DNA of 64,000 bases from DASPTT01 sp035623275 (GTDB lineage Bacteria > Actinomycetota > Acidimicrobiia > Acidimicrobiales > UBA8190): positions 1 to 64,000 of the forward strand of contig DASPTT010000098.1 of the NCBI GenBank assembly GCA_035623275.1. The letters are read 5' to 3'. Under the pieces are notes generated by a model that was not told the DNA's origin, did no database searches, and was given only the letters and a program-made list of their open reading frames with translations. Both the position numbers and the translations under genes were made by a program. Positions 16,450 to 24,016 of the stretch are shown in pieces; the first letter of the stretch is position 1; every line of letters begins with the position of its first letter.

Positions 16450-18463
16450 CCTTGTCGGTCACTCCCGCACCGTCGAACGTCGCCATCTCACGCAGGATCT
16501 TGGCCGAGGCCTGCACCGACGGGACCGCGAGGAGCGCGCCTGTTCCCTCACCGAGACGAAGGTCGAGGTCGAGGACGGGCTCGAGCCCGAGATGCGCCAG
16601 CGCGGCGGCCGATCCGGGCTCGCTCGAGCGGTGCCCCGCCACGACGTACCCGAGCGCGTCCGGGGCGACCGAGGCCGCGACAACGGTCGCGGCGGCCGCG
16701 ATGACCCCGTCGACGATCACCGGGACACGCCGCGCTGCCGCGCCCACGACGAACCCGGCCAGGGCCGCGATCTCGAGCCCGCCCACCTCGGCAAGGACGT
16801 CGAGCGGATCGCTCCCGGCCGGCAACCGCCCGAGGGCCCCGGCGACGACGGCTCGCTTGCGGTCGAGCATCTCGTCGTCGATGCCCGTGCCCCGACCGGT
16901 GACGGCGTCGACCTCACGCCCAGTCAACGCGGCGATGAGCACAGCGGACGGCGTGGTGTTGCCGATGCCCATGTCGCCCGTGACCAGCAGGCGCGCCCCC
17001 TCGTCGACGGCGAGCGACGCCACCTCGACGCCGACGGTCAAGGCGGCATCCGCCTCGGTTCGGGTCATGGCCGGCCCACGGGCCAGGTTCCGCGTCCCGG
17101 CCCGGACGTTGCGGCGGAGCAGTTCAGGGGCGTCGGCCGGGATCGGCGTGGCCACGCCGACGTCCACCACCAAGACCCGCGCCCCGACGTGACGGGCCAG
17201 CACGTTGACGGCCGCGCCGCCGGCACAGAAGTTCGCCACCATCTGTGCCGTCACCTCTTGCGGCCAGGGCGTGACCCCCTCGTCGACGACACCGTGATCC
17301 CCGGCGAACACGGCCACCGTCACCGGCTCGGGGACCGGTGGCGGGCTCTCGCCTGCGATGGCCGCCAACTGCACGCCCAGGCTTTCGAGCCGGCCCAACG
17401 CGCCGCGGGGCTTGGTCAACCGGTCGTGGTGCGCGGTGGCCTCGGCGGCGGCGGCCGAGTCGGTGGGGCGCAACGCGGCGACGGCGTCCGGGAACGAGAC
17501 GAGGGGCATCAGCGGGGTCCTTTCCATATCGCGCCCCGACGGGGCGCCGGTGAGATCGCGCCCCGACGGGGCGCCGGTCGGGTCGGTCGCGGCCAGCGCG
17601 GCGTCGAGCCGGGCCAGCCCGTCGGCAGACGGGACCGCCACACGTGCCACGCCCGCCAGCCCGAAGCTCGTGCAGTCCCGCACCACGACGCCTTCCGGCG
17701 CCAGTCGTGTCCGCAGACCTGGTGCGTCGACGAGGACCCAGGTGGCGTCCGACGGCCGTGGGGAGAGCCCGTGGCGCACGAGCACGTCGACGAGCTCGGT
17801 GCGCAGCGCCCGGATCTCGTTCGCCCAGGCCCCGAGGTCGACCGTGTCGAGCAGGTCCCCGAGGGCCGACGCGGCCGGCCCGTTCACTGCCCACTGCGGC
17901 TGAGCCGCGCGCACGCGCGCCAAGAGTCCGGGATCGGCCAGGACGTATCCCAGCCGAAGGCCGGGACAGGCCAGCAGCTTCGTGAGCGAGCCGACGACCA
18001 CCGCCTCCTCGTCGCCCCGGGTCCAGCGACCGGTGGCCAGAGGGAAGAACGCTTCGTCCCACACGCCGGCTTCCTCGTCGGGTGGGGCCAGCAACCCTGA
18101 CGGGTTGTGGGGGTTGGACCGCCACCGCGGACCGGTGCCACGGGGATGAAGCGCGAACTCCGGTTCGTCGACTCGACCGCCGAGCACTGCCGCCACCAAC
18201 GAGATGGCCTCCGACCCCCCGTTGGTCAGCAGCACCCGCTCGGCGTCCACACCGATGGCCTCGGCCAACCGGCGGGTGGCCGCGGCGGGGTCCGGGTAGG
18301 CCCGCACCGCGCGCCAATGGCGCGACAGCACCGGCACGGGGTCGGGGGCGACCGGGTTGAGCGACTGCGACAGGTCCAGCACGTGTTCGGGGTCGATGCC
18401 CAGCGCGGCGGCGATCGCGGCACCGTCACCCCCGTGCGGGCCGGGCGGCGGCAGGACGCTCAT
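16433..18463 (-). CDS. CobD-CobT in-frame fusion: threonine-phosphate decarboxylase-like plus NaMN:DMB phosphoribosyltransferase
   Basis: One open frame of 676 codons. Residues 1-~305 resemble L-threonine-O-3-phosphate decarboxylase (CobD of Salmonella, CobC nomenclature elsewhere), which makes aminopropanol phosphate for the nucleotide loop; the PLP lysine lies in SLTKLLACPGLRLGY. This half appears shortened: the stretch between GGSEAISL and SNPHNPSG is compressed relative to the family. Residues 319-676 are a complete CobT, with FAGDHGVVDEGVTPWP, GDMGIGNTT and HRSSEPG, which activates the lower-ligand base. The linker is encoded by two copies of a 24-bp palindrome unit (17528-17578) that carry no stop. 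An internal ATG at 17509 has a good Shine-Dalgarno (AAAGGA eight bases upstream), so separate CobT may also be made. The start at 18463 overlaps CbiB by ATGA. Confidence 0.85.
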   Translation of the reverse strand: MSVLPPPGPHGGDGAAIAAALGIDPEHVLDLSQSLNPVAPDPVPVLSRHWRAVRAYPDPAAATRRLAEAIGVDAERVLLTNGGSEAISLVAAVLGGRVDEPEFALHPRGTGPRWRSNPHNPSGLLAPPDEEAGVWDEAFFPLATGRWTRGDEEAVVVGSLTKLLACPGLRLGYVLADPGLLARVRAAQPQWAVNGPAASALGDLLDTVDLGAWANEIRALRTELVDVLVRHGLSPRPSDATWVLVDAPGLRTRLAPEGVVVRDCTSFGLAGVARVAVPSADGLARLDAALAATDPTGAPSGRDLTGAPSGRDMERTPLMPLVSFPDAVAALRPTDSAAAAEATAHHDRLTKPRGALGRLESLGVQLAAIAGESPPPVPEPVTVAVFAGDHGVVDEGVTPWPQEVTAQMVANFCAGGAAVNVLARHVGARVLVVDVGVATPIPADAPELLRRNVRAGTRNLARGPAMTRTEADAALTVGVEVASLAVDEGARLLVTGDMGIGNTTPSAVLIAALTGREVDAVTGRGTGIDDEMLDRKRAVVAGALGRLPAGSDPLDVLAEVGGLEIAALAGFVVGAAARRVPVIVDGVIAAAATVVAASVAPDALGYVVAGHRSSEPGSAAALAHLGLEPVLDLDLRLGEGTGALLAVPSVQASAKILREMATFDGAGVTDKGDPRS
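17528..17578 (-). repeat. Two palindromic 24-bp units forming the CobD-CobT linker
   Basis: Identical units at 17528-17551 and 17555-17578 (27-bp period) each contain GCGCCCC-GAC-GGGGCGC, a 7-bp stem with a 3-base loop. They encode a duplicated TGAPSGRD linker on the minus strand. The REP-like structure and exact duplication suggest a small mobile or slippage-derived insertion that also removed the stop codon between two genes. Because both period and total length are multiples of three, the frame is preserved. Confidence 0.85.
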
Positions 18464-19407
18464 GGCCGGACCCCTGTTTGCCCCGCCGTGAGGACGCCGC
18501 GGCGGGCTCGGCGCCAGGCGTACCGTCCCGCGGCCACGGTGGCCAGCCCCGCCGCCAGTGCCAGCTCCACGTCCCGGGCGAGGACCACGGCGCGCCCGAT
18601 GTCGGCCGGCTCGGGGGGTCGGCCCTCGCCGAGGTGCGGGCGCAGCTCGGGCACACCCCGGTACGAGCCCGGGCCGCCGAGGCGCAGGCCCAGCGCGGCG
18701 GCGAACGCCGCCTCCACCACGCCGGCGTTGGGCGACGGATGCTCCAGGGCCTGCGTGCGGACGGCCCGGAGCACCGCGTGCCGGGCCCGGGGCCGTACGA
18801 GCACGACCAGTGCGGCAGCGACGCGCGCCGGCACCCACGCGGCCGCGTCGTCGAGTCGCGCGCTCGCCCAGCCGAATCGCTCGTAGCGAGCGGAGCGGTG
18901 CCCGACCATGGCGTCCATCGTGTTCAGCGCACGGTGGGCCAGCACGCCCGGCGCGCCGGCGACCGCGGCCCACACCGCGGGTGCCACCACCGCGTCGACC
19001 GTGTTCTCGGCGACGGACTCGATGACCGCCCGCGCCGTCTCTTTGGCGTCGAGATCGTCGACGTCGCGTCCGACCAGCGACGGCAGCAGCCGGTGTGCGC
19101 GGTCGAGGTCGTCGGCGTCGAGCGCGCGGGCGATCTCCGTCGCACGGTCACGAAGAGCGCGTCCGGCGACGGCCAGCGCCGTCGCACCCACCGTGGACCG
19201 CACGGCAGCACCTGCCGCGACCCCGATGACGATGCCGCACGCGGCATACCCCACGCCCGCACGCCGACTGTCGCGATAGACGACGCGCTCCACGACCCCC
19301 ATGCACCGGCCGAACCAGGCCACGGGGTGCAGCGCGTCGGGCGGCTCGGCCGCCAGCCCGTCGGCCAGCAGACCGAGGGCGGCCTGCCCCGCGTCGGATG
19401 GTCTCAC
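18460..19407 (-). CDS. cbiB: Adenosylcobinamide-phosphate synthase (CbiB, also called CobD)
   Basis: The protein is 315 residues, integral to the membrane. It attaches aminopropanol or its phosphate to the f side chain of adenosylcobyric acid to give adenosylcobinamide (phosphate). Family marks visible are GDPP-like AAEPPDALHPVAWFGR near the N-terminus, ENTVDAVVAPAVWAAVAGAPGVLAHRALNTMDAMVGHR in the middle, and HPSPNAGVVEAAFAAALGLRLGG in the C-terminal half. GTG at 19407 overlaps the CobS stop by four bases (GTGA), which decides the start against the longer open frame to 19563. In a salvage operon it re-amidates cobyric acid released by CbiZ. Confidence 0.92.
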   Translation of the reverse strand: MRPSDAGQAALGLLADGLAAEPPDALHPVAWFGRCMGVVERVVYRDSRRAGVGYAACGIVIGVAAGAAVRSTVGATALAVAGRALRDRATEIARALDADDLDRAHRLLPSLVGRDVDDLDAKETARAVIESVAENTVDAVVAPAVWAAVAGAPGVLAHRALNTMDAMVGHRSARYERFGWASARLDDAAAWVPARVAAALVVLVRPRARHAVLRAVRTQALEHPSPNAGVVEAAFAAALGLRLGGPGSYRGVPELRPHLGEGRPPEPADIGRAVVLARDVELALAAGLATVAAGRYAWRRARRGVLTAGQTGVRP

Positions 19408-20126
19408 CACTTCGCCGCCAGCGCCAAGAGGCCCGCGGTCTCGGCCACGACACCGGCCGCCCCCAGCACGTCCCCGGTGAACCCGCCGATGCGGCGCCAC
19501 GCGAACGCCACCACGCCGGCGAAGGCCACCGCGGCGATCGCGGCGGCCGCCGCCGTGCGCCACTGCCCCGAGGCGAGCGTCAGGCCGGCGACCAGGACGA
19601 CGCCCACGACCGCGACGACGCCGTCGCGCAGGGGATCAGCGGCGCCGGGCTCGCCGACGAAGGCGGAGGCGAGGCCGGCAGGACGGACGTACGGGACGAC
19701 CTCGGCGGTCACCGCCATGGCGGTGCGCGACAGGCACCACAGCGCGGCGACGGCCAGCGGCACCGCACGCATCGACGCAAAGGCGCCGAAGCGGACCACG
19801 AGCACGCACCCCACCGCACAGACGCCGAAGGCGCCGACCGCGACGTCGGCCATCGCCTCCAGCCGCCGATCGCGCGCCAGGGGGGGCAGCAGGCCATCCG
19901 CGGCGTCGGCGAGCCCGTCGAGATGGAGGAAGCCGGTGAGCGCGCCGTCCGCCACCACGGCCACGGCCCCGGCCACCAGCGGCGGCCAGAGGCGTCCCGC
20001 GACCCACCAGGCGCCGCCCACCCCCAGGCCGACCGCCGCGCCGACGACGGGGAACCAGCCCAGCGTCGTGCGAGACGGCACGGCTGACGGACCGAACGGC
20101 GTGAGGAACGACAGCGCTCGCCGCAT
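19404..20126 (-). CDS. cobS: Adenosylcobinamide-GDP ribazoletransferase (cobalamin synthase)
   Basis: The protein is 240 residues with about six hydrophobic segments. CobS joins adenosylcobinamide-GDP and alpha-ribazole (phosphate) at the membrane in the last joining step of cobamide assembly. Characteristic motifs are the N-terminal ALSFLTPF, GALTGFLHLDGLADAADGL (acidic metal-binding D residues), and GGFTGDVLGAAGVVAE near the C-terminus. ATG at 20126 shares a base with the CobU stop (TGATG), so a longer open frame to 20759 is rejected. Confidence 0.94.
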   Translation of the reverse strand: MRRALSFLTPFGPSAVPSRTTLGWFPVVGAAVGLGVGGAWWVAGRLWPPLVAGAVAVVADGALTGFLHLDGLADAADGLLPPLARDRRLEAMADVAVGAFGVCAVGCVLVVRFGAFASMRAVPLAVAALWCLSRTAMAVTAEVVPYVRPAGLASAFVGEPGAADPLRDGVVAVVGVVLVAGLTLASGQWRTAAAAAIAAVAFAGVVAFAWRRIGGFTGDVLGAAGVVAETAGLLALAAKW

Positions 20127-20623
20127 CAGCGCGGGCCGTCCTCCAGGCGCAGCACCCGGCCGGCCACCGCGAGCAGGACGTCGTCGGCGACGGCCGCCAC
20201 CGCCTGGTTCAGCGACCCGAGTGCGTCGCGAAACGCCCGTCCCGCTTCGGTCGCCGGGTGCACGCCCATGCCGACCTCCTCGCTCACGAGCACCGTGTCC
20301 CCACGGCGCCCGACCAGGGCGGCGCACAGGTCGGCGGCGTCGACCGCCATCGCGGGGGCCGCCGCGACCCACGGCCCCAGCGAGTCCACGACGACCGTCC
20401 CGGTCGTGGTGCGGAGTGCGCCGGCAAGCCCCGGACCGGGCTCGACCGTGGTCCAGTCGGCGGGCCGGCGTCGGCGGTGCACGTCGATGCGAGCCCCGAG
20501 GTCCGCGTCGTCGCCTGTGACCAGGGTCGCCATGTACGTGACCGGCCCGCCAAGGCCGGCGGCCAGCCGTTCCGCGACGACGGACTTCCCCGAGCGCGCG
20601 CCCCCGAGCACCAACGTGATCAT
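20126..20623 (-). CDS. cobU: Adenosylcobinamide kinase / adenosylcobinamide-phosphate guanylyltransferase
   Basis: The protein is 165 residues, normal for the bifunctional CobU/CobP, which phosphorylates adenosylcobinamide and adds GMP from GTP. The P-loop is at the very N-terminus (GGARSGKS), the guanylylation region has RIDVHRRRRPADWTTVE with the expected histidine, and VVDSLGPWVA and SEEVGMGVHP are family motifs. The start overlaps the end of CbiZ by ATGA and the stop overlaps CobS, so it is tightly translationally coupled. Confidence 0.94.
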   Translation of the reverse strand: MITLVLGGARSGKSVVAERLAAGLGGPVTYMATLVTGDDADLGARIDVHRRRRPADWTTVEPGPGLAGALRTTTGTVVVDSLGPWVAAAPAMAVDAADLCAALVGRRGDTVLVSEEVGMGVHPATEAGRAFRDALGSLNQAVAAVADDVLLAVAGRVLRLEDGPR

Positions 20624-21309
20624 GCCCGCCCTGCCTCGGCCCGGCATCCGGCGAGCACGGCGCGGTGCACGGCCCGAGCCAGGCGCGCCCCCCACGTCGA
20701 GCGCGGCCCGCCGAAGGCCGCCGAGGGCCCGTCGAGCGCGGTGACGAGGCAGACGGCATCCGACGCCGTGCCCGTCGCCCCGATGCCCGCGTCCCACAGC
20801 GCCTGGGCCTTCGCCTCCGCGACGGTGGCGACCGCGTTCACGATGGCCGCGTCGGCGAGGCGCGCGGGGATCGACGCGACGATGTTGATGGTCCCCGCCG
20901 GCGCCTCCACCCCGGTCGCGCCCGCTGCCGCGTCGGCGTCCTCCGGATCGCCGTCGGCCGCCCAGGTCGGATGGGTGATGCCGACGGTGGCGTCGACGCG
21001 CACGCCGCCGTCGGCCGTCCGCTGCAGGGCACGCACGTCGGCCGCGGTCAGCATCCCGACTCCCTCGCCCATCAACCCCGCACGACCCGCGATGTCGGCG
21101 AGGTGGGCCGCCGGGTCGAGGCGGCCGTAGTCGAGCGGCACCTGGGCGTTGACGATCCAGTGCCGCACGCCCACGCCCCCGCCCAGGGGCGCGCTCGAGG
21201 CCACCAGCCGCGGCGAGGCCAGGCGCCACACGAGCACGGAACCGTCGTCCCCGTCGCCCCACAACGAGGGGACACCCTCGGTCCGCGGGCGAGGTCCCGG
21301 CGCGGTCAA
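20620..21309 (-). CDS. cbiZ: Adenosylcobinamide amidohydrolase (CbiZ)
   Basis: The protein is 229 residues. CbiZ cleaves the aminopropanol side chain from adenosylcobinamide, and in some bacteria from adenosylpseudocobalamin, giving cobyric acid for rebuilding with a different lower ligand. Family marks are ASSAPLGGGVGVRHWIVNAQV near residue 40, GITHPTWAAD in the centre, and GTINIVASIPARLADAAIVNAVATVAEAKAQAL. TTG at 21309 is chosen because it overlaps the CobO stop by four bases (TTGA), like neighbouring junctions; upstream sequence in the same frame is an antisense shadow. Its presence marks the operon as a remodelling pathway. Confidence 0.88.
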   Translation of the reverse strand: MTAPGPRPRTEGVPSLWGDGDDGSVLVWRLASPRLVASSAPLGGGVGVRHWIVNAQVPLDYGRLDPAAHLADIAGRAGLMGEGVGMLTAADVRALQRTADGGVRVDATVGITHPTWAADGDPEDADAAAGATGVEAPAGTINIVASIPARLADAAIVNAVATVAEAKAQALWDAGIGATGTASDAVCLVTALDGPSAAFGGPRSTWGARLARAVHRAVLAGCRAEAGRA

Positions 21310-21830
21310 TACTCGATTCCCTTCTTGGCGGTGATGCCCTTGTCGAACGCGTGCTTCACCTTGCGCATCTCGGTCACCGTGTCGGCGATCTCGACGATCT
21401 CCGGTGCGGCGTCCCGCCCGGTGATGACGACGTTGGTCGACGGCGCTCGATCCCGCACCGCCTCGACCACGTCGGCGACGTCCACCCAGCCGAACGACAC
21501 TGCGTAGGTCAGCTCGTCCAGGATGAGCAGGTCGTAGTCCCCGGAGGCGAGCTTCTCCTTGGCGACGGACCAGGCGTGGCGCCCCTTGGCGGCAGTCTCG
21601 TCGAGGTCGGTGGACTCCCAGGTGAAGCCGTCGCCCAGGGTGAGCCATTCGATGCCGAGGTGCGCGCCCAGCTTTCGTTCCCCCACCTTCCAGTCGTCGC
21701 TCTTCATGAACTGGATGACGCACACGCGCCAGCCACGCGCCCAGGCACGGCCCATGACGCCGAAAGCGGACGAGGACTTCCCCTTGCCGTCCCCGGTGTT
21801 GACGATCACGACCGATGCCGCGCGGGCCAT
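21306..21830 (-). CDS. cobO: Cob(I)yrinic acid a,c-diamide adenosyltransferase (CobO/CobA/BtuR)
   Basis: The protein is 174 residues. It transfers the 5'-deoxyadenosyl group of ATP to the reduced corrinoid cobalt. The diagnostic N-terminal P-loop is NTGDGKGKSSSAFG, followed by ARGWRVCVIQFMK and LILDELTYAV. The absence of the cobN-type ring genes nearby suggests the enzyme adenosylates imported corrinoids here. It starts one base after the btuC stop and ends inside the cbiZ start. Confidence 0.95.
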   Translation of the reverse strand: MARAASVVIVNTGDGKGKSSSAFGVMGRAWARGWRVCVIQFMKSDDWKVGERKLGAHLGIEWLTLGDGFTWESTDLDETAAKGRHAWSVAKEKLASGDYDLLILDELTYAVSFGWVDVADVVEAVRDRAPSTNVVITGRDAAPEIVEIADTVTEMRKVKHAFDKGITAKKGIEY

Positions 21831-21831
21831 C

Positions 21832-22944
21832 TCACACGCCTCGCTGCGCCCGGCGCGACTGCAGGACGAACAGGAAGAACGGGGCCCCGATGAAGGCGGT
21901 CACGATCCCGATGGGGATCTCGGTGGGCGCCTGCACGGTACGGGCCGCGATGTCGGCGAGCACCAGGAAGGCGGCGCCCCCGATCAGCGACACGGGCAGC
22001 ACCACGCGGTAGCTCGACCCCGCGGTCAGCCGCACGATGTGGGGCACGATGATGCCGACGAACCCGATGAGGCCCGTGAAGGCCACGGCAGCCGCCGTGC
22101 CGATCGTGGCGCCGATGACCACCAGCAGCCGCACCCGCGGCGCGTGGATGCCGAGGGTTGTGGCCTCGTCCTCGCCCACGCGCAGAACGTCGAGGTGCCG
22201 GCGGTGCGCCAGCAGGATGGTGGCGCTCACCGCCGCGTAGGGGATCACCACGGCGACGTCCGACCAGGTGGCGGTGGTGAGGCGCCCGAGGATCCAGGTG
22301 TAGACCTCCTGGAGGTCCTGGGTGTGCTGCTGTTGGACGTAGGTCTGCACCGCGGTGAGGAAGGCGGCCACGGCGACGCCCGCCAGCACGATCCCCACGG
22401 TGGCCCGCCCGCGGGACGTGCGGGCGCCGAGCGTGTAGGTGATCACCACCGCGCCTGCTGCGCCGACGAAGGCGGCGAGCGGCACCAGCTGGTGCATCCC
22501 CGGGCCGGCGACGATCACCACGGTGGCGCCCAGGCCCGCGCCGGCGGCCACCCCCAGGAGGTAGGGGTCGGCCAGCGGGTTCCGGAACACGCCCTGGTAC
22601 GCGGCACCACCGCCGGCCAGCATGGCCCCCACGAGCGCGCCGAGGACGACCCGTGGCATGCGCACCTGCCAGACGATGTCGGACTGGACCTGCGTGACGC
22701 CCGTATGCAGGTGCAGGAACGGGACGTGCGCGAGCAGGGCACGGGCGACCACGCCGAGCGACAGGTCGGCGGGGCCGGTCGACACCCCGGCGATCAGCGC
22801 GCCGGCGAGGACGGCGAGGGCGATGACCACCGGGCGCCGCGTCCGGCGCGACGCCAGCACGGGACGGGCGACCCCCCGCTCCCCATGTCGACGGGACCGG
22901 ACCTCGGGGGTGGCCGTCTCGACCCGTGGGGTGGTCGTGCTCAC
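21832..22944 (-). CDS. BtuC-like FecCD family ABC transporter permease
   Basis: The protein is 370 residues with about ten hydrophobic helices. The family imports vitamin B12, heme or siderophores together with a BtuD-type ATPase and a BtuF-type binding protein. Characteristic stretches are RMPRVVLGALVGAMLAGGGAAYQG, NPLADPYLLG and GLIGFVGIIVPHIVR (the ATPase-contact EAA-like loop). It is the first gene behind the cobalamin riboswitch, which makes corrinoid the likely substrate. No ATPase or binding protein is found in the window, so partner subunits must be elsewhere. GTG at 22944 is used; GGAGGA lies 11 bases upstream. The open frame continues to 23442 only by running through the riboswitch. 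Confidence 0.9.
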   Translation of the reverse strand: MSTTTPRVETATPEVRSRRHGERGVARPVLASRRTRRPVVIALAVLAGALIAGVSTGPADLSLGVVARALLAHVPFLHLHTGVTQVQSDIVWQVRMPRVVLGALVGAMLAGGGAAYQGVFRNPLADPYLLGVAAGAGLGATVVIVAGPGMHQLVPLAAFVGAAGAVVITYTLGARTSRGRATVGIVLAGVAVAAFLTAVQTYVQQQHTQDLQEVYTWILGRLTTATWSDVAVVIPYAAVSATILLAHRRHLDVLRVGEDEATTLGIHAPRVRLLVVIGATIGTAAAVAFTGLIGFVGIIVPHIVRLTAGSSYRVVLPVSLIGGAAFLVLADIAARTVQAPTEIPIGIVTAFIGAPFFLFVLQSRRAQRGV

Positions 22945-23044
22945 CGCGTCGGTGCTCCTCCGTGTCGTGCGTCGGAGGACGGCCACCGTCCGATGCGACA
23001 CCCGGCGGGTGCCCAACGAACCGCCCTTCCTCCGAGGACTGGTC

Positions 23045-23145
23045 TCGTCGGTGCAGCACAGGCGCCCGGGCTCGTTCCCCGAAGGGACATCACCGTTGCG
23101 GGACAGCACCGGGTTCACACCGGATTTCGCTGTGACCTGCACCAC
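23045..23145 (-). promoter_or_regulatory. Cobalamin riboswitch controlling the btuC-cob operon
   Basis: On the minus strand the core matches the B12 aptamer in order: GGTGCAGGTCAC, then AAATCCGGTGTGAACC, then GGTGCTGTCCCGCAACGGTGA (B12-box-type CCCGC-AC-GTGA), then GAGCCCGGGCGCCTGTGCTGCACC, whose TGCACC can close with the initial GGTGCA. It sits ~100 bases before the GTG of btuC. High adenosyl- or other cobamide is expected to lower expression of the operon. The spacing between elements is short, so a compact subclass is possible. Confidence 0.88.
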
Positions 23146-23227
23146 CCCGGCGGGTACCGGGGCCCGCTCAGCGTAGCCCCGCCGGCCGAGACCCGCACCG
23201 TGCGCAGGGACGGCCGGTCGAGGGTGC

Positions 23228-24016
23228 TTGAATTCACCGGTGGACCGGACGCTGACGAACCCGGCGTTCGCTCCGAGCCGACGGGCGCTGGTGGCCGAGA
23301 TCTGGCTGGTGATGGCGCTGTCGCTCGGCGCCTCCGCCCTCTTCGCCGTCCTCGACCTGCTGCGCTCGCTCACCAGCGGACAAGCGCTCCGTTCGCAGAC
23401 GGCGGTGATCAACGGCTCCGCCGCGCCCAACCAGTGGCTCAACCTCGCCTACCAGCTGGCGGGGATCGCGGTGGCGCTGGTCCCCGTCGCCCTGGTGGGA
23501 TACCTCCTGTACCGGTCGGGCGAGTCGCTGCGGAGCATCGGGCTCGACACGACGGGGCCCGGCCGGGAGATCGCCTGGGGCGCGGGCTTGGCCGCCGTGG
23601 TGGGGGGCATCGGCCTGGCCCTGTACCTGGCCGCCTTCCACGCCGGCCTCAGCGTCCGCGTCGTCCCCACCACCATTCCGGCCGTCTGGTGGCGGATCCC
23701 CGTGCTCGTCCTCCTGGCCTTCGAGAACGCGCTGGTCGAGGAGGTCGTCGTCTGCGGCTACCTGCTGCACCGTCTCGACCAGCTCGAATGGCCCGAGAAC
23801 CGCTCATTGGGCGCCAGTGCGACCCTGCGCGGCGCGTACCACCTCTACCAGGGCTTCGGCGGCTTCGTCGGCAACTTCGCCATGGGCCTGCTCTTCGGCC
23901 GTCTCTACCAGCGTCAGCGCCGGCTGCCGCGGCTGGTGATCGCCCACACGCTCATCGACACGGGCGCGTTCGTCGGGTACGTGCTCCTCCACGGCCACGT
24001 CTCCTGGCTTCCCTGA
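23228..24016 (+). CDS. CPBP family intramembrane metalloprotease-like protein
   Basis: The protein is 262 residues with six to eight hydrophobic segments. The CPBP (Abi/CAAX protease) motifs are present: EEVVVCGYLLHRL (motif 1, EExxxR-like but with His/Arg spaced later), RGAYHLYQG (motif 2, histidine), and IAHTLIDTG (motif 3, histidine). Prenyl-protein or bacteriocin-immunity protease roles are known for the family; the substrate here is unknown. TTG at 23228 has GAGGG just upstream; GTG at 23240 is an alternative. The last 103 bp overlap the convergent gene on the minus strand. Confidence 0.82.
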   Translation: MNSPVDRTLTNPAFAPSRRALVAEIWLVMALSLGASALFAVLDLLRSLTSGQALRSQTAVINGSAAPNQWLNLAYQLAGIAVALVPVALVGYLLYRSGESLRSIGLDTTGPGREIAWGAGLAAVVGGIGLALYLAAFHAGLSVRVVPTTIPAVWWRIPVLVLLAFENALVEEVVVCGYLLHRLDQLEWPENRSLGASATLRGAYHLYQGFGGFVGNFAMGLLFGRLYQRQRRLPRLVIAHTLIDTGAFVGYVLLHGHVSWLP

